From DASRFR01 sp035651455 (GTDB lineage Bacteria; Acidobacteriota; Terriglobia; Terriglobales; Acidobacteriaceae), in contig DASRFR010000047.1 of NCBI GenBank assembly GCA_035651455.1, positions 248,001 to 312,000 of the forward strand: a DNA stretch of 64,000 bases, given 5' to 3'. The notes beneath the pieces are model-generated. The model saw only the letters and a list, made by a program, of their open reading frames with translations, did no database searches and was not told the origin of the DNA. How positions within the stretch are numbered: the first letter of the stretch is position 1; every line of letters begins with the position of its first letter. Of the stretch, positions 18,895-27,925 are shown in pieces. The position numbers and the translations under genes are program-made.

Positions 18895-19194
18895 GGCAAT
18901 TTACCCTTGAAGAACAGAATTATCTTGGGGGGAGTTGCAGCTTACATATGTGCAATACAGCATCCAAAGGTAAATGCCTCAAACGCTGTAACTTACGTCC
19001 GGGCCACTCGTCAGAAAGCTGGAAAGCGTAGGAAAGGCAGACGGAACAGAGTTGTCGTCAGACTACACGTGGGTCGCGCGATAGCTTATGAGCGGCATTT
19101 TCGTGGCTGGTTAATGCTTGCCCGTGCAGCTCATGCCACTTAAAGATAAGCCGTGACGTTTTACATATCTGGTAACCAGCTCGACTGCGGCCTA
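18895..19194 (+). other. Intergenic stretch, nothing recognisable
   Basis: About 300 bases upstream of the FG-GAP gene and downstream of the receiver gene. No credible open frame, hairpin with T-run, or sigma-54 element was seen. Confidence 0.35.
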
Positions 19195-19581
19195 CTAATT
19201 AGGAACGAAATGTTCGGTAAGCTTGGAAAGCATCGAAAGCAGCCGCTGCTCATCATCTTCCAAACGAGACTTCTCGAAATATGCTGCGGCTCCCGCTTCC
19301 ACAAGCTTGCCTTCGTTCGCCCTCGAGAGGCTCGACAACACGACCACAGGAATGTGGCGGGTGGCCTGGTTCTCCTTTAATATCCGTAGTACGTCCAGGC
19401 CCTGTACTTTCGGCAATAACATGTCTAAAAGGATAATGTCGGGTTGGGACTCTCGTGCTAGTCGCAGGGCTTCTTCTCCATCGCCAGCTGTTACAACCCT
19501 GTAGCCGGCTCGTCCAAGTAGCCTTTCATGAGACAAACGCAAGAACTTGCTGTCGTCTACCAAGAGCACAGTCGGTTTCAC
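19195..19581 (-). CDS. Single-domain response regulator (receiver only)
   Basis: A 128-residue stand-alone receiver: LLVDDS acid pocket, acceptor Asp in IILLDMLLP near 51, Ser in VVLSSL and Lys in YFEKSR. GTG at 19581 is taken as the start because AAGGAG ends 6 bases upstream; the in-frame TTG at 19587 directly abuts that site. It follows the REC-GGDEF gene by about 60 bases on the same strand, so the two likely share a transcript. With no output domain, it could serve as a phosphate shuttle or sink for the hybrid kinases, or as a CheY-like switch. Confidence 0.9.
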   Translation of the reverse strand: MKPTVLLVDDSKFLRLSHERLLGRAGYRVVTAGDGEEALRLARESQPDIILLDMLLPKVQGLDVLRILKENQATRHIPVVVLSSLSRANEGKLVEAGAAAYFEKSRLEDDEQRLLSMLSKLTEHFVPN

Positions 19582-19641
19582 GATCAACTCCTTTCAACTA
19601 CGCTCGCTCGCCGTTCTATGTGCCCCTATATCGTCTTCACC

Positions 19642-20646
19642 TCAGGTGAACAATGGCTTTGCCAGAACCTGGCTCTTGCCCGCCCGAGCCGATAGATCCA
19701 CTTCATCCGAGGGCGAGGCAATACTCTGGTCTGCGGGGAGGGCTGACAATTCGACACAATTCCTGCCGTGCTTTTTAGCCCGATAGAGCGCAGCATCGGC
19801 TACGTTAAGCAAGTAATCCACGCTGTGAGAACCGTCAAGTTCGGGATTTGTCGCCACCGCACCCATGCTCATGGTCACGTGCCGGCCCTGCACCGCGGGC
19901 AGATTTGCAACTGCCGCCCTAAGTTGCTCGGCTCGCCGGCAGAGCGCCTCTAAGTTGCATCCAGGCAGGATAATGAGAAATTCTTCGCCACCATAACGAC
20001 CGACTCCATCGAAAGAACGCACATGCAGTCTCAGCCGGTTGGCAACAACCTTGAGAACTTCGTCTCCTGCGGCATGCCCGAGGGTATCATTGACTGCCTT
20101 GAAGTGATCGAGATCGCCCAGAATGACGCCAATGGAGCCGCCTTCGCGTTTGCTGCGGGCAATCTCCCGCGACAAAGAGGCAGTTATTTCAGCTCGATTC
20201 CACAGCCCGGTAAGCGAATCATGGGAAGCAGTGTAGCGAAGGCGTTCTCGAGCTACCGTGAGTTCGCGCTGTACGTCGAGGATGCGCTTTCCCGCGAGCA
20301 CCCGCGCTTGCAGTTCCAGTGGATCAAAAGGTTTGGTCAAAAAATCATCTGCCCCGGCTTGCAGGCCCTCAAGCAGTTTGCTCTTTTGATTGTTTCCAGT
20401 AAGCAAAATCGTGTAAACGTAGCGTTCTCCCAGATCACCCGACCTGATGCGTCTACAAAGCTCCAGACCGGACAGGTCCGGCATGACCCAATCCAAGAGC
20501 GCTAGACGCGGCCCGTCCGGACGGCTGAGTAGCTGCCATGCCTCCGCACCGTTGCACGCTATCTCGACTTGGAATCCCCAACCCTCAAGATGGCCAGGCA
20601 CCATCTTTCGGTACACCGGCGAGTCGTCCGCAAACAGTACGACCAT
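19642..20646 (-). CDS. REC-GGDEF diguanylate cyclase response regulator
   Basis: A 334-residue PleD/WspR-like protein. The receiver (1-120) has FADDS, acceptor Asp in LLDWVMP near 51, Thr in ILLTGN and Lys in LTKPF. A linker helix leads to the GGDEF domain (about 165-325): SHDSLTGLWNR, GDLDHFKAVND, and the active loop RYGGEEF near 215, which makes c-di-GMP from two GTP. The RxxD inhibitory site (RSFD) lies exactly five residues before GGEEF, so product feedback is expected. ATG at 20646 is chosen over an upstream in-frame codon because GGGGAGA precedes it. It should feed the PilZ proteins encoded 8-10 kb away; its kinase is not evident. Confidence 0.94.
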   Translation of the reverse strand: MVVLFADDSPVYRKMVPGHLEGWGFQVEIACNGAEAWQLLSRPDGPRLALLDWVMPDLSGLELCRRIRSGDLGERYVYTILLTGNNQKSKLLEGLQAGADDFLTKPFDPLELQARVLAGKRILDVQRELTVARERLRYTASHDSLTGLWNRAEITASLSREIARSKREGGSIGVILGDLDHFKAVNDTLGHAAGDEVLKVVANRLRLHVRSFDGVGRYGGEEFLIILPGCNLEALCRRAEQLRAAVANLPAVQGRHVTMSMGAVATNPELDGSHSVDYLLNVADAALYRAKKHGRNCVELSALPADQSIASPSDEVDLSARAGKSQVLAKPLFT

Positions 20647-21160
20647 GAACCATCTCCCCTCAGTTGGACGGGCGATCAGGTAATGCAATTCAGCCGCCAA
20701 TAACAGGTTTTGGTAAGTCGTAATTGTGGTATCGGTTACGCGAAGCAGGCAGTCGCGCCAGTGTGCGCACCGCGGAAACTCGTTCAGGAAGCGAACACTG
20801 GTCGGACTGGAGGTACGGTACTCGATATTTACCAGAAACAGCGACTTTGTGTGCGGTGACCCTGAACGGCATTATTACCGGCGTGTAAAGTGGGAAAAGG
20901 AACATGAGGAATCGCCACTGCCGACTGTGCTCTCGTTACGTAACTCCGCAGTAGCAACGGGTGTTATTGGATCGGCATACCTTTCGAATTCACGAGAACA
21001 GGTTGCGGAAAAGCGAGGAGCGAGGCATCTCTCCGGATCCTCAGCCGTAGTGTTCATCAAGCGGAAGCCAGCCTCACTTCGGGGAGCGAGCGTGCTGAAA
21101 GATAAAGTCGTCGAGAAAAAGAATCATCAGAACCAGCGATGCTGGGTGGGGCTGAAGTGG
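20647..21160 (+). other. Intergenic stretch, nothing recognisable
   Basis: About 510 bases between the REC-GGDEF start and the end of the XRE-cupin gene. A 193-codon open frame on the plus strand (20726-21307) runs antisense into the regulator, has a composition unlike the neighbours and no family motif, and is not considered a gene. The promoter of the REC-GGDEF operon must lie here, but no clear -35/-10 pair was found. Confidence 0.35.
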
Positions 21161-21745
21161 TCACGCGGTAACAATAACGCCAGTGCACGAAGTTTTGCTG
21201 GCACGGTGATAACTGTGACGCACTCCCGAATCAAAGTACACGGCGTCCCCTGGTTCCAGGTTGAAGGTCTCGGACCCGATCGTGAGGTCCAGTTTCCCGC
21301 AGATTAGATAAAGCAATTCCACCCCGGGGTGCTGGTGGGGCCGGGACTTGTCTGCGGCCACGGGTTCGAATTCCGCATAGAATGCATTCAGCTTGCGTTC
21401 TGTAGCCTTGAAGTCCAGGCTCTCGAAGTTATATGCGATGCTCTTTTCATCCGGGCTCTCTGGAAACCGCAAGCGCTCCTTCTTGCGTGTAATCGCCACC
21501 ACGTGACGCTTACGCTCATCAGTAAAGAAAAATTCCAGCCCCACCCCGAACACCAAGGCGATACGCAGCAACGTGGGCAATGTGGGAAACAGTTTGCCGC
21601 GTTCCAGTTTTGAGAGCATCGCCGGCGAAAGGCCGGTGTGCTTGCCCAATTCCACCAGCCCCATGCTTTTTCGCAAGCGTAGGCTCCGCAGTTTCTCCCC
21701 CAAGGCGTAGGGTCGAAGCCCTTCTGCAATTGTTTTGTTGATCAC
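21161..21745 (-). CDS. XRE-family regulator with C-terminal cupin
   Basis: A 194-residue protein of the HTH_3-Cupin_2 class. The helix-turn-helix (about 15-70) reads MGLVELGKHTGLSPAMLS followed by KLERGK. The cupin barrel (about 110-190) has HQHPGVELLYLICGKLDL and EPGDAVYFDSGVRHSYHR, giving the His-rich metal/ligand site. The start is GTG at 21745 with AGGAGAAGA upstream. Such proteins usually repress adjacent catabolic or stress genes in response to a small molecule. It is divergent from the fasciclin/photolyase module (182 bases apart), which is the natural candidate target. Confidence 0.9.
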   Translation of the reverse strand: MINKTIAEGLRPYALGEKLRSLRLRKSMGLVELGKHTGLSPAMLSKLERGKLFPTLPTLLRIALVFGVGLEFFFTDERKRHVVAITRKKERLRFPESPDEKSIAYNFESLDFKATERKLNAFYAEFEPVAADKSRPHQHPGVELLYLICGKLDLTIGSETFNLEPGDAVYFDSGVRHSYHRASKTSCTGVIVTA

Positions 21746-21927
21746 TCTCTTCTCCTGTTTTATCAGCAGTACAAGAACCAGTTCGACTTTTGACTCGTAT
21801 TCACATGGATTTCAGAATGCCGTGGTTTTGTCGTACGGAGCAAATAATTATTCTCTATAGTTAATACAGCAAACGGGCAATACTGCAACCAAAAACAGAG
21901 TGGAACAAAATCTAAGGAGAAATTGAA

Positions 21928-22404
21928 TTGAAAGCAGCTAGCTTTGCATTGATTCTCAGCATCCTCGTCAGCGCACTGCCGGCTGCTACCGGTTCCGCCC
22001 AAAAAGGACATCGTTGGCACCGCGGTCGCAGCGGGGTCCTTCAACACGTTAATTACAGCACTTCAGGCCTCCGGTCTGGCTGACACGCTGAAAGGCAACG
22101 GGCCCTTCACCGTGTTTGCTCCAACCGACGGAGCCTTCGGCAAGCTGCCGGCAGGCACCGTGGAGTCGCTTCTCAAGCCCGAGAACAAGGAGAAGTTGAA
22201 GGCGATCCTGCTCTACCACGTCATAGCGGGTGACGTTACCGCAGCGCAGGTAGTGAAACTGTCTTCGGCGAAAACGGTCAATGGTGAGGACCTGAGGGTG
22301 ACCGTCAACGACGGCACCGTCACGGTCAATGAGGCGAGTCCGACGTTTTGGCTTCAAATGGCGTGATTCACGTGATCGACTCAGTGCTCTTACCGAAAGA
22401 ATAA
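21928..22404 (+). pseudogene. Fasciclin-domain secreted protein gene with two frameshifts
   Basis: TTG at 21928, preceded by AAGGAG, opens a signal peptide (ASFALILSILVSALPAATG, ending SAQ). At the A-run 22001-22005 the frame shifts, and the fasciclin domain continues as DIVGTAVAAGSFNTLITALQ, FTVFAPTDGAFGKLP, LLYHVIAGDV. A second shift near 22340 restores the first frame for DVLASNGVIHVIDSVLLPKE and the stop at 22404. Intact homologues are single-domain secreted proteins of about 160 residues, exactly the length if both indels are repaired. Either the gene is recently inactivated or the two indels are sequence errors. Repaired, it would be an extracellular adhesion-type protein. Confidence 0.8.
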
Positions 22405-22424
22405 CCAACTGGAGGAAAAAATCA

Positions 22425-22541
22425 ATGCTCAGTTCGGTTGTCTATGCCCTGGTTGGCTTGGCGGCGCTGTACCAGGCTGTTTCGTTCAAGGCTATTCAGC
22501 ATCGCTGGGGATACGAATCGGCTCCGGCCCGCGCTCGTTAG
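22425..22541 (+). CDS. Small DUF378-like membrane protein
   Basis: A 38-residue product with GGAGG eight bases before the ATG. One hydrophobic helix (SSVVYALVGLAALYQAV) is followed by a basic tail, SFKAIQHRW. The VYALVGLAALYQ core resembles the second helix of DUF378 proteins, which normally have two helices in about 60-70 residues, so this is a short form. It lies 20 bases after the fasciclin gene and just before the photolyase, so it is probably co-transcribed. Function unknown. Confidence 0.6.
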   Translation: MLSSVVYALVGLAALYQAVSFKAIQHRWGYESAPARAR

Positions 22542-22596
22542 AAGGAAGATGGAAGACGGGGAGAACGTATCTGTGTTCTCCCTTGCTTCATTTGTC

Positions 22597-23982
22597 ATGA
22601 AAATCCAAACACTCAGTCTCAATCCCCGTGTCACTGTGCGGAAACCGGGAGCCCCTGATCCAGAAGGAGGGTGCGTGGTCTACTGGATGCAGCGTGCTCA
22701 GCGGGCAGTGGACAACCCAGCTTTGGATGTGGCGGTGGAGCTTGGTAACGAACTCGGCAAGCCAGTAGTTGCTTTTCTCGCCCCAGTGCCCTTTTATCCT
22801 CATGCTAATCTGCGTCACTACCGTTTCCTTGCCGGCGGAATTTTGGACATTGCAGAGGGGCTCTCCAAACGCAATATCGGCTTTGTGTTGCGGACGTACC
22901 CTGATCACAGCCTCGCTAAATTTTGTGAACAGGTCCGCCCGGCGATCGTAATTGGCGACGAAAATCCGTTGCGCGACACTGAGCACTGGCGAGTACGCGC
23001 AGCCCAGCATTTGCAGGTACCTTTCTGGACTGTTGATGCCGATGTTGTGGTGCCATCTCGCCTGTTAGGTAAAGAGCACTATGGCGCCCGGACCATCCGG
23101 CCCCGAATCCAAGAGCTGTTGCCGCAGTTCCTGGTTCCAGCGAAGACCATCCAAGCGCGAATACCCTGGAACAAGCCACGAACTCTGCAGTCACTTTCGG
23201 CACATGAGGATTTCACCGCAGACTGGTCCATCGATCGAACAGTTTCGCCGCTCGAGAGCTGGCAGGGTGGAACTAAGCGTGCGCTGAGCGTTTTAGCGGA
23301 CTTCGTCAAACATGGATTGCGGAATTATCCCAAGAATCGCAATCATCCGGAACTTTCCGGAACCAGCCGCCTCTCGCCATACCTGCACTTTGGCCACATC
23401 GGCCCTCTCACCATCGTGCACGCGGTGCAGGCAAGTTCCGCGCCGGCCGCTACGAAGCAGGCCTTTCTGGAACAACTGATCGTGCGCCGGGAATTATCGG
23501 TCAATTTCGTCCGCTACAACTCGTACTATGATTCCTTCGAATGCCTTGAGCCCTGGGCGGAGCGCTCTTTTGCCCAACACTCGGGCGACCGTCGCCCTAT
23601 TGTTTACGACCAGGACAAGCTTGAGCGGGCTGAAACTCATGATGCTCTGTGGAACGCTGCTCAGAAACAAATGGCCTTGACGGGCTGGATGCACAACTAC
23701 ATGCGCATGTACTGGGCCAAGAAAATCCTGGAATGGAGTCCGTCAGTGGCTACCGCTTACCAACGTGCGGTTTGGCTCAATGATCATTACGAACTCGACG
23801 GCCGCGACCCTAATGGCTATGCGGGCATTGCGTGGGCGATTGTGGGCAAGCACGATCGCCCTTGGTTTGAGCGTCCGGTGTTCGGGCATGTGCGATACAT
23901 GTCGCTCGCCAGCACCGGAGGGAAGTTCGACTCGAAGAGTTACATCGCGCAGATCGGCAAACTGGAGCGGGCACATGTCTAG
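22597..23982 (+). CDS. phr: Class II deoxyribodipyrimidine photolyase
   Basis: A 461-residue light-driven enzyme that reverses cyclobutane pyrimidine dimers with reduced FAD. Class II traits: VVYWMQRAQRAVDNPAL near the N-terminus, and at the C-terminus LTGWMHNYMRMYWAKKILEW and DGRDPNGYAGIAWAI, which build the FAD pocket and electron-transfer path; SRLSPYLHFGHI also fits. ATG at 22597 puts the VVYWM motif about 26 residues in, as in known class II enzymes; an in-frame ATG at 22549 is possible. The gene overlaps tspO by 8 bases, so the two are translationally coupled. Length is normal and the frame intact, unlike both flanking genes. Confidence 0.93.
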   Translation: MKIQTLSLNPRVTVRKPGAPDPEGGCVVYWMQRAQRAVDNPALDVAVELGNELGKPVVAFLAPVPFYPHANLRHYRFLAGGILDIAEGLSKRNIGFVLRTYPDHSLAKFCEQVRPAIVIGDENPLRDTEHWRVRAAQHLQVPFWTVDADVVVPSRLLGKEHYGARTIRPRIQELLPQFLVPAKTIQARIPWNKPRTLQSLSAHEDFTADWSIDRTVSPLESWQGGTKRALSVLADFVKHGLRNYPKNRNHPELSGTSRLSPYLHFGHIGPLTIVHAVQASSAPAATKQAFLEQLIVRRELSVNFVRYNSYYDSFECLEPWAERSFAQHSGDRRPIVYDQDKLERAETHDALWNAAQKQMALTGWMHNYMRMYWAKKILEWSPSVATAYQRAVWLNDHYELDGRDPNGYAGIAWAIVGKHDRPWFERPVFGHVRYMSLASTGGKFDSKSYIAQIGKLERAHV

Positions 23983-24457
23983 GGACTGCATCGCGCTCCT
24001 GATTTTCTTAGGCATCTGTTTCGCCGTGGCTGCGAGCGCATCGGTACTCACGGCAAGCTCGGTGAAAACTTGGTATCCGGGTCTGCTCAAACCAGCGGGT
24101 ACTCCGCCACCCTGGGTCTTCGGTCCAGTCTGGTCGATCCTTTACCTGCTAATGGCGGGGGCTGCTTGGCTAGTATGGAAGCAGCGCATGCACGAAGATG
24201 TGTGGCTGACACTGGCCCTGTTCATAATGCAACTGATCCTCAATGGACTTTGGTCTTTTGTGTTTTTCGGTCTGCGAAGGTCCGGAGCAGCCCTGGTCGA
24301 AATCATTGTTTTGTTGGCGGCGATCGCCATAACTACTATGCGATTCGCGGAATGCTCGCGCCTGGCATTTTGGCTGATGACGCCCTACGGCGCCTGGGTA
24401 CTCTATGCCTCCTACCTGAACTTTGGAATCTGGCGCCTGAATAAAGGCGCAGCATGA
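23975..24457 (+). CDS. tspO: TspO/MBR family tryptophan-rich sensory protein
   Basis: A 160-residue membrane protein with five hydrophobic helices. Diagnostic motifs are WYPGLLKPAGTPPPWVFGPVW near the first loop and LWSFVFFGLRR in the third to fourth helix. TspO binds tetrapyrroles such as protoporphyrin IX and can drive their photo-oxidative breakdown. ATG at 23975 overlaps the photolyase stop, with GGAG nine bases upstream. The stop overlaps the ATG of the next gene by four bases. Placement between photolyase and an SDR-DUF2867 gene fits a light or oxidative-stress operon (inference). Confidence 0.93.
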   Translation: MSRDCIALLIFLGICFAVAASASVLTASSVKTWYPGLLKPAGTPPPWVFGPVWSILYLLMAGAAWLVWKQRMHEDVWLTLALFIMQLILNGLWSFVFFGLRRSGAALVEIIVLLAAIAITTMRFAECSRLAFWLMTPYGAWVLYASYLNFGIWRLNKGAA

Positions 24458-25888
24458 AGGTCCTGGTTACTGGTGGATCCGGCTACATCGGCCGGCAACT
24501 GGCGGAAAAACTCTCGGGAGCGGGTCACGACGTCACCTGCATGGTCAGGAATGTGGCGTCGGCACCGCAATTTCATCGCCCGCAAATCAAATTCGTCGAA
24601 GCGGATGCGTTGCAGGCCGAGACACTTCCACGCGCGCTAGACGGAATCGAAGTAGCCTACTACCTCATCCACTCCATGTCCGGGCGGGTGGAAGGGTTTG
24701 AATCGCGGGACCGACAGGCCGCCCACAACTTCGCCGTCGCCGCCAAGCAGTGCGGAGTGCGCCGTGTGATCTACCTGGGTGGACTGGCAGCGACTGGAGC
24801 GACGGTTTCAGCGCACCTGAAGAGCCGGCACGAAACGGGCGTGGTGTTGCGAGAATTTGGGCCTCCTCTCATCGAACTCCGCGCCGGCATCATCGTTGGA
24901 AACTGCAGTACGTCCTTCGAATCATTCGCTGCTTAACAGAACGGCTGCCGATCATGATCTGCCCTCGTTGGGTAGTGACAAAAACACAGCCGATAGCGGT
25001 CAGCGACGTACTCGAATACCTCGAAGCTGTCCTTGACTTGCGAGAAATGGTGGACGAACCCATCGAGATCGGCGGTTCGATTATCGAGACCTACCGCAGC
25101 ATCATGCTAGCCTGTGCCCGGCATCGTGGGCTCCGGCGACTGTTGCTGCGCGTTTCGGTGCTGACGCCGCGATTGTCGTCCTACTGGCTCGACTTTGTCG
25201 CTCCGGTACCCCTGCGGTATCTCGCCCTCTCATCGAGGGACTCCGAAGCGAGTCCGTTTGCACCAATGCGCTGGGCGCCAGACTGTTTCCATCCATCCGA
25301 CCAATCTCTTACGCCGCAGCCGTTCAAACAGCGCTGCCGGCCGGCACCTTTGACGTCGTTGCCGAGCATGGAAGGAGCTTCGCACCGAACATTCCGCGCC
25401 GAGGGGATCATCTGCGACGTGAGGGAAACGATCGTCGATGCTACGCCCGAAGGGGTCTTTGAGTTGGTCGCGAACCTCGGAGGGAAAAACGGTTGGCTTT
25501 ATGCGAACTTTCTGTGGTCTATCCGTGGCTGGATCGATAAAGTTACGGGCGGCGTAGGCATGAAACGCGGCCGGTCACGAGCGTCCGGAATCGAAACCGG
25601 CGATGTCATCGACTTCTGGCGCGTCGAACACGCCGATCCGCCGGGCACTGTGCTGCTCCGGGCAGAAATGAAGCTGCCCGGTGAAGCATGGCTGCAATTC
25701 AACCTGACACCTCAATCCCACAACCGCACGCTACTGCGGTGCTGCGCATGGTTCCAGCCGTGTGGCTTGACCCGAGAGATCTATTGGTGTGGGTGTACCC
25801 GGTTCATGCGATGATTTTTTCCGGCATGCTCAGGGCGATCAGGAAGCGCGCGGAACAGAGCTCTCATCAGGCCGCAACCCGTCCGTAG
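24454..25888 (+). pseudogene. SDR-DUF2867 (NAD-epimerase-like) gene broken by four frameshifts
   Basis: The N-terminal part reads as an atypical SDR: VTGGSGYIGRQLAEKLSGAG (NAD-binding) and YYLIHSMSG, VIYLGGLA. Single-base shifts occur near 24919 (FES versus FEIIRCLTERLPIMICPRW), near 25207 (after VAPVP the other frame gives SRPLIEGLRSESVCTNALGA), near 25390 (back to FRAEGIICDVRET), and near 25790 (the other frame gives WVYPVHAMIFSGMLRAI). DUF2867 motifs are clear between shifts: NGWLYANFLWSIRGWIDKVTG and GDVIDFWRVE. Repaired, it would be about 475 residues, normal for the family. Four indels in 1.4 kb beside the intact tspO and phr argue for real decay. Confidence 0.82.
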
Positions 25889-26051
25889 AAACGTTGCGAG
25901 CCAAGCTAAACTATCCTGTCTGTTCGCTCAACCCGTAGGGCCGATGGCAAGGCACGCCGCTCGCCAGCTCGAAGGTGCTGGACATTGCCATCGCTATACC
26001 GGACGCAATCAAATTGTTTTCAGACCTAATCAGGACTCGCCTGGCCAAGGG

Positions 26052-26403
26052 TCATGCTATGCGCAGGGTTCCGACAGCTGCCTGCAACGGCTCAGTTTTG
26101 CTCTGTTCTGTCGACGGTGTGCCTTTCGGAATTGGGATCGTCACGCATACCCGCGTACCAAAACTCCCGGAGTCGATATTCATCGTGCCGTCGAATGGAC
26201 GCAGCCGTTCTTGCATTCCTCTAATTCCCACGCCCGAATGCCCCGACCTGATCTCGGCTAAGCGTTCAGACGAAATACCTTTACGCTCGTCCCGGATCTG
26301 TAACCTGATTTGGCCCGATTCTCGCGCCATTCCAATCGAAGCCGTCTTACTCTGGGAATGCCGATGGACGTTGGTTAGGCATTCCTGAGAAACGTCCCGG
26401 TCG
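26052..26403 (-). pseudogene. Relic of a NarL-partner histidine kinase (HATPase end)
   Basis: Only the ATP-binding end of a HisKA_3-type kinase remains: QECLTNVHRHSQSKTASI (N-box), IRDERKGISS (altered D-box), HSGVGIRGMQERLRPFDG (G-box, typically GVGLxGMxER) and GTRVCVTIPIPKG at the end. A stop codon interrupts the frame upstream of 26400, and neither sensor domains nor the phospho-accepting His region are found. It cannot work as a kinase. No receiver partner is adjacent. Confidence 0.72.
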
Positions 26404-26812
26404 GCTCAAGGACAGAGGCTCTGCCGGAATTGAGATCGCGACCGAGCTGCCTCCGTGAGTCCAACGATCGCAGGGGTAAGCGCAGCTGCGCCAGGGAGGT
26501 GTGTCGGAGGCTCTAGACCACAAGGTCCGACCGTGGAACGCTTCAGCGCTCAGGTGTGCTGCTTCTTAGCGGCACTGATGAAGCCACTCGGGTTTACTTT
26601 AAAAGCGCTAATAGCGTGAGGGGCCGCATAAGGCGGCTCCCAATCTCACCCTGACAACGGATTTGGGGGGCGCCTGGATTCTGGAGCCATCCGGTAATAC
26701 AAGTGTCATGTGCACAGTCGCACACGTCCTAGCTGGGTAGCTCTTGTTGGCAGACCTGCGCCCACGTGGCGATCGGCGTGGTAACCGAAGGGTCCCAATG
26801 GCTTTGGCTGCA
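26404..26812 (+). other. Intergenic stretch, nothing recognisable
   Basis: About 400 bases upstream of the kinase relic and downstream of the kelch gene. Short open frames show no family resemblance. It may contain further decayed sequence of the kinase gene, but no motif could be traced. Confidence 0.3.
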
Positions 26813-27925
26813 TTACGGCGTATACAGCTCGGCGTTGGCAAGGATCGTCGAGTTATCGGAAAGGCCGCCTGCCGCGAGTACTCGGCCGTCCGGCAATAGT
26901 GTCAATGCGTGCAGATAGCGTCGGCTCGTCATGTCGCCGACAAGCGCCCACGTGCTGGCCGTCACGTCAAGCGATTCACAACTTGCTAGGTCGAAATAAT
27001 ACGGACGTGTGTAGCTATAACCTCCGGCTAGCATCACCGCGCCGTTCTTCAGGCGCACAGAACTGGGACCGGCGCGCTTGATGTTCAGGTTTCCTGTCGC
27101 ACTCCAGCTGTTGACTCCGGGATCGTACACCTCGCTCACATCACCGGGGAGGTATCCGACGACTCCGCCGGCCACTACAACTCTCCCGTCAAAAAGAGTC
27201 GTTGCGGAGTGCAATGCTCGCCCACTGATCATGGACGCCACACTCGTCCAAGTCCCAGTTGTTGGGTCGTATAACTCGACGCTGTTGCTGCCGCCCGTGA
27301 TGGTGTAGCCACCGGTAACCAGCACCTTGCCGTTCTGCAGCGCGGAAGCGGTGTGATAATCCCTCGCGATTTTCAAGTTGCCGGTCAGCGTCCATCGACC
27401 AGTTTGCGGATTGAACAGTTCCGCGGCGGTGGTCACCGTGCCGCAATTCACCTTATTGCAGCCGCCTTCGACCAGGACAGTTCCATCCTTCAGCACTGTG
27501 GCTGCGAAAAAATACCGCAGCATGGACATCCTACCCGCAGCCCGCCACACGCCCGTCGCTGGATCGTAGATCTCCGCAGTAGCGGTTGCAGCCGAGCAGT
27601 TCGTGTTGGTGCAACCGCCCGCTACTAACACTTTCCCATTACGCAACCGGGTGGCCACATAGTAGGCTCGCGCCACCTTCATGTTGCCAGCGGGAGACCA
27701 GGTGCCCGTCAACGGCTCGAATAGTTCCGCGCTCGCTAGCGCACCCGTGCTGCCCAACCCTCCGGCCGCCAGCACTCTTCCGTCTGGCAGCGGGACCGCA
27801 GTGAACGCATATCGCGGCGTAGCCATGCTGCCAGTAGCGGTCCACGCGCCGGGTACCTGCGCGACGCTCACGCAGGTCAACAGCAAAATACCCATCAAAT
27901 ACATTGAGGGAGTTGGTCGCATCAT
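26813..27925 (-). CDS. Secreted kelch-repeat beta-propeller protein
   Basis: A 370-residue protein with a signal peptide (MGILLLTCVSVAQVPGA) and six to seven kelch repeats of about 50 residues, each with the pattern R..H/Y..T.L.DG.VL.AGG........AELY.P.TG.W. This matches the galactose-oxidase central/kelch propeller class. The copper-binding residues of galactose oxidase were not found, so it is probably a non-catalytic propeller. AAAGGAG about 9 bases before the ATG supports the start. It is divergent from a second secreted protein gene 400 bases away. Confidence 0.87.
   Translation of the reverse strand: MMRPTPSMYLMGILLLTCVSVAQVPGAWTATGSMATPRYAFTAVPLPDGRVLAAGGLGSTGALASAELFEPLTGTWSPAGNMKVARAYYVATRLRNGKVLVAGGCTNTNCSAATATAEIYDPATGVWRAAGRMSMLRYFFAATVLKDGTVLVEGGCNKVNCGTVTTAAELFNPQTGRWTLTGNLKIARDYHTASALQNGKVLVTGGYTITGGSNSVELYDPTTGTWTSVASMISGRALHSATTLFDGRVVVAGGVVGYLPGDVSEVYDPGVNSWSATGNLNIKRAGPSSVRLKNGAVMLAGGYSYTRPYYFDLASCESLDVTASTWALVGDMTSRRYLHALTLLPDGRVLAAGGLSDNSTILANAELYTP

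Noticed and set aside
20726..21307. 193-codon plus-strand frame
   Set aside because: No family resemblance or ribosome site, and it runs antisense into the XRE-cupin gene.
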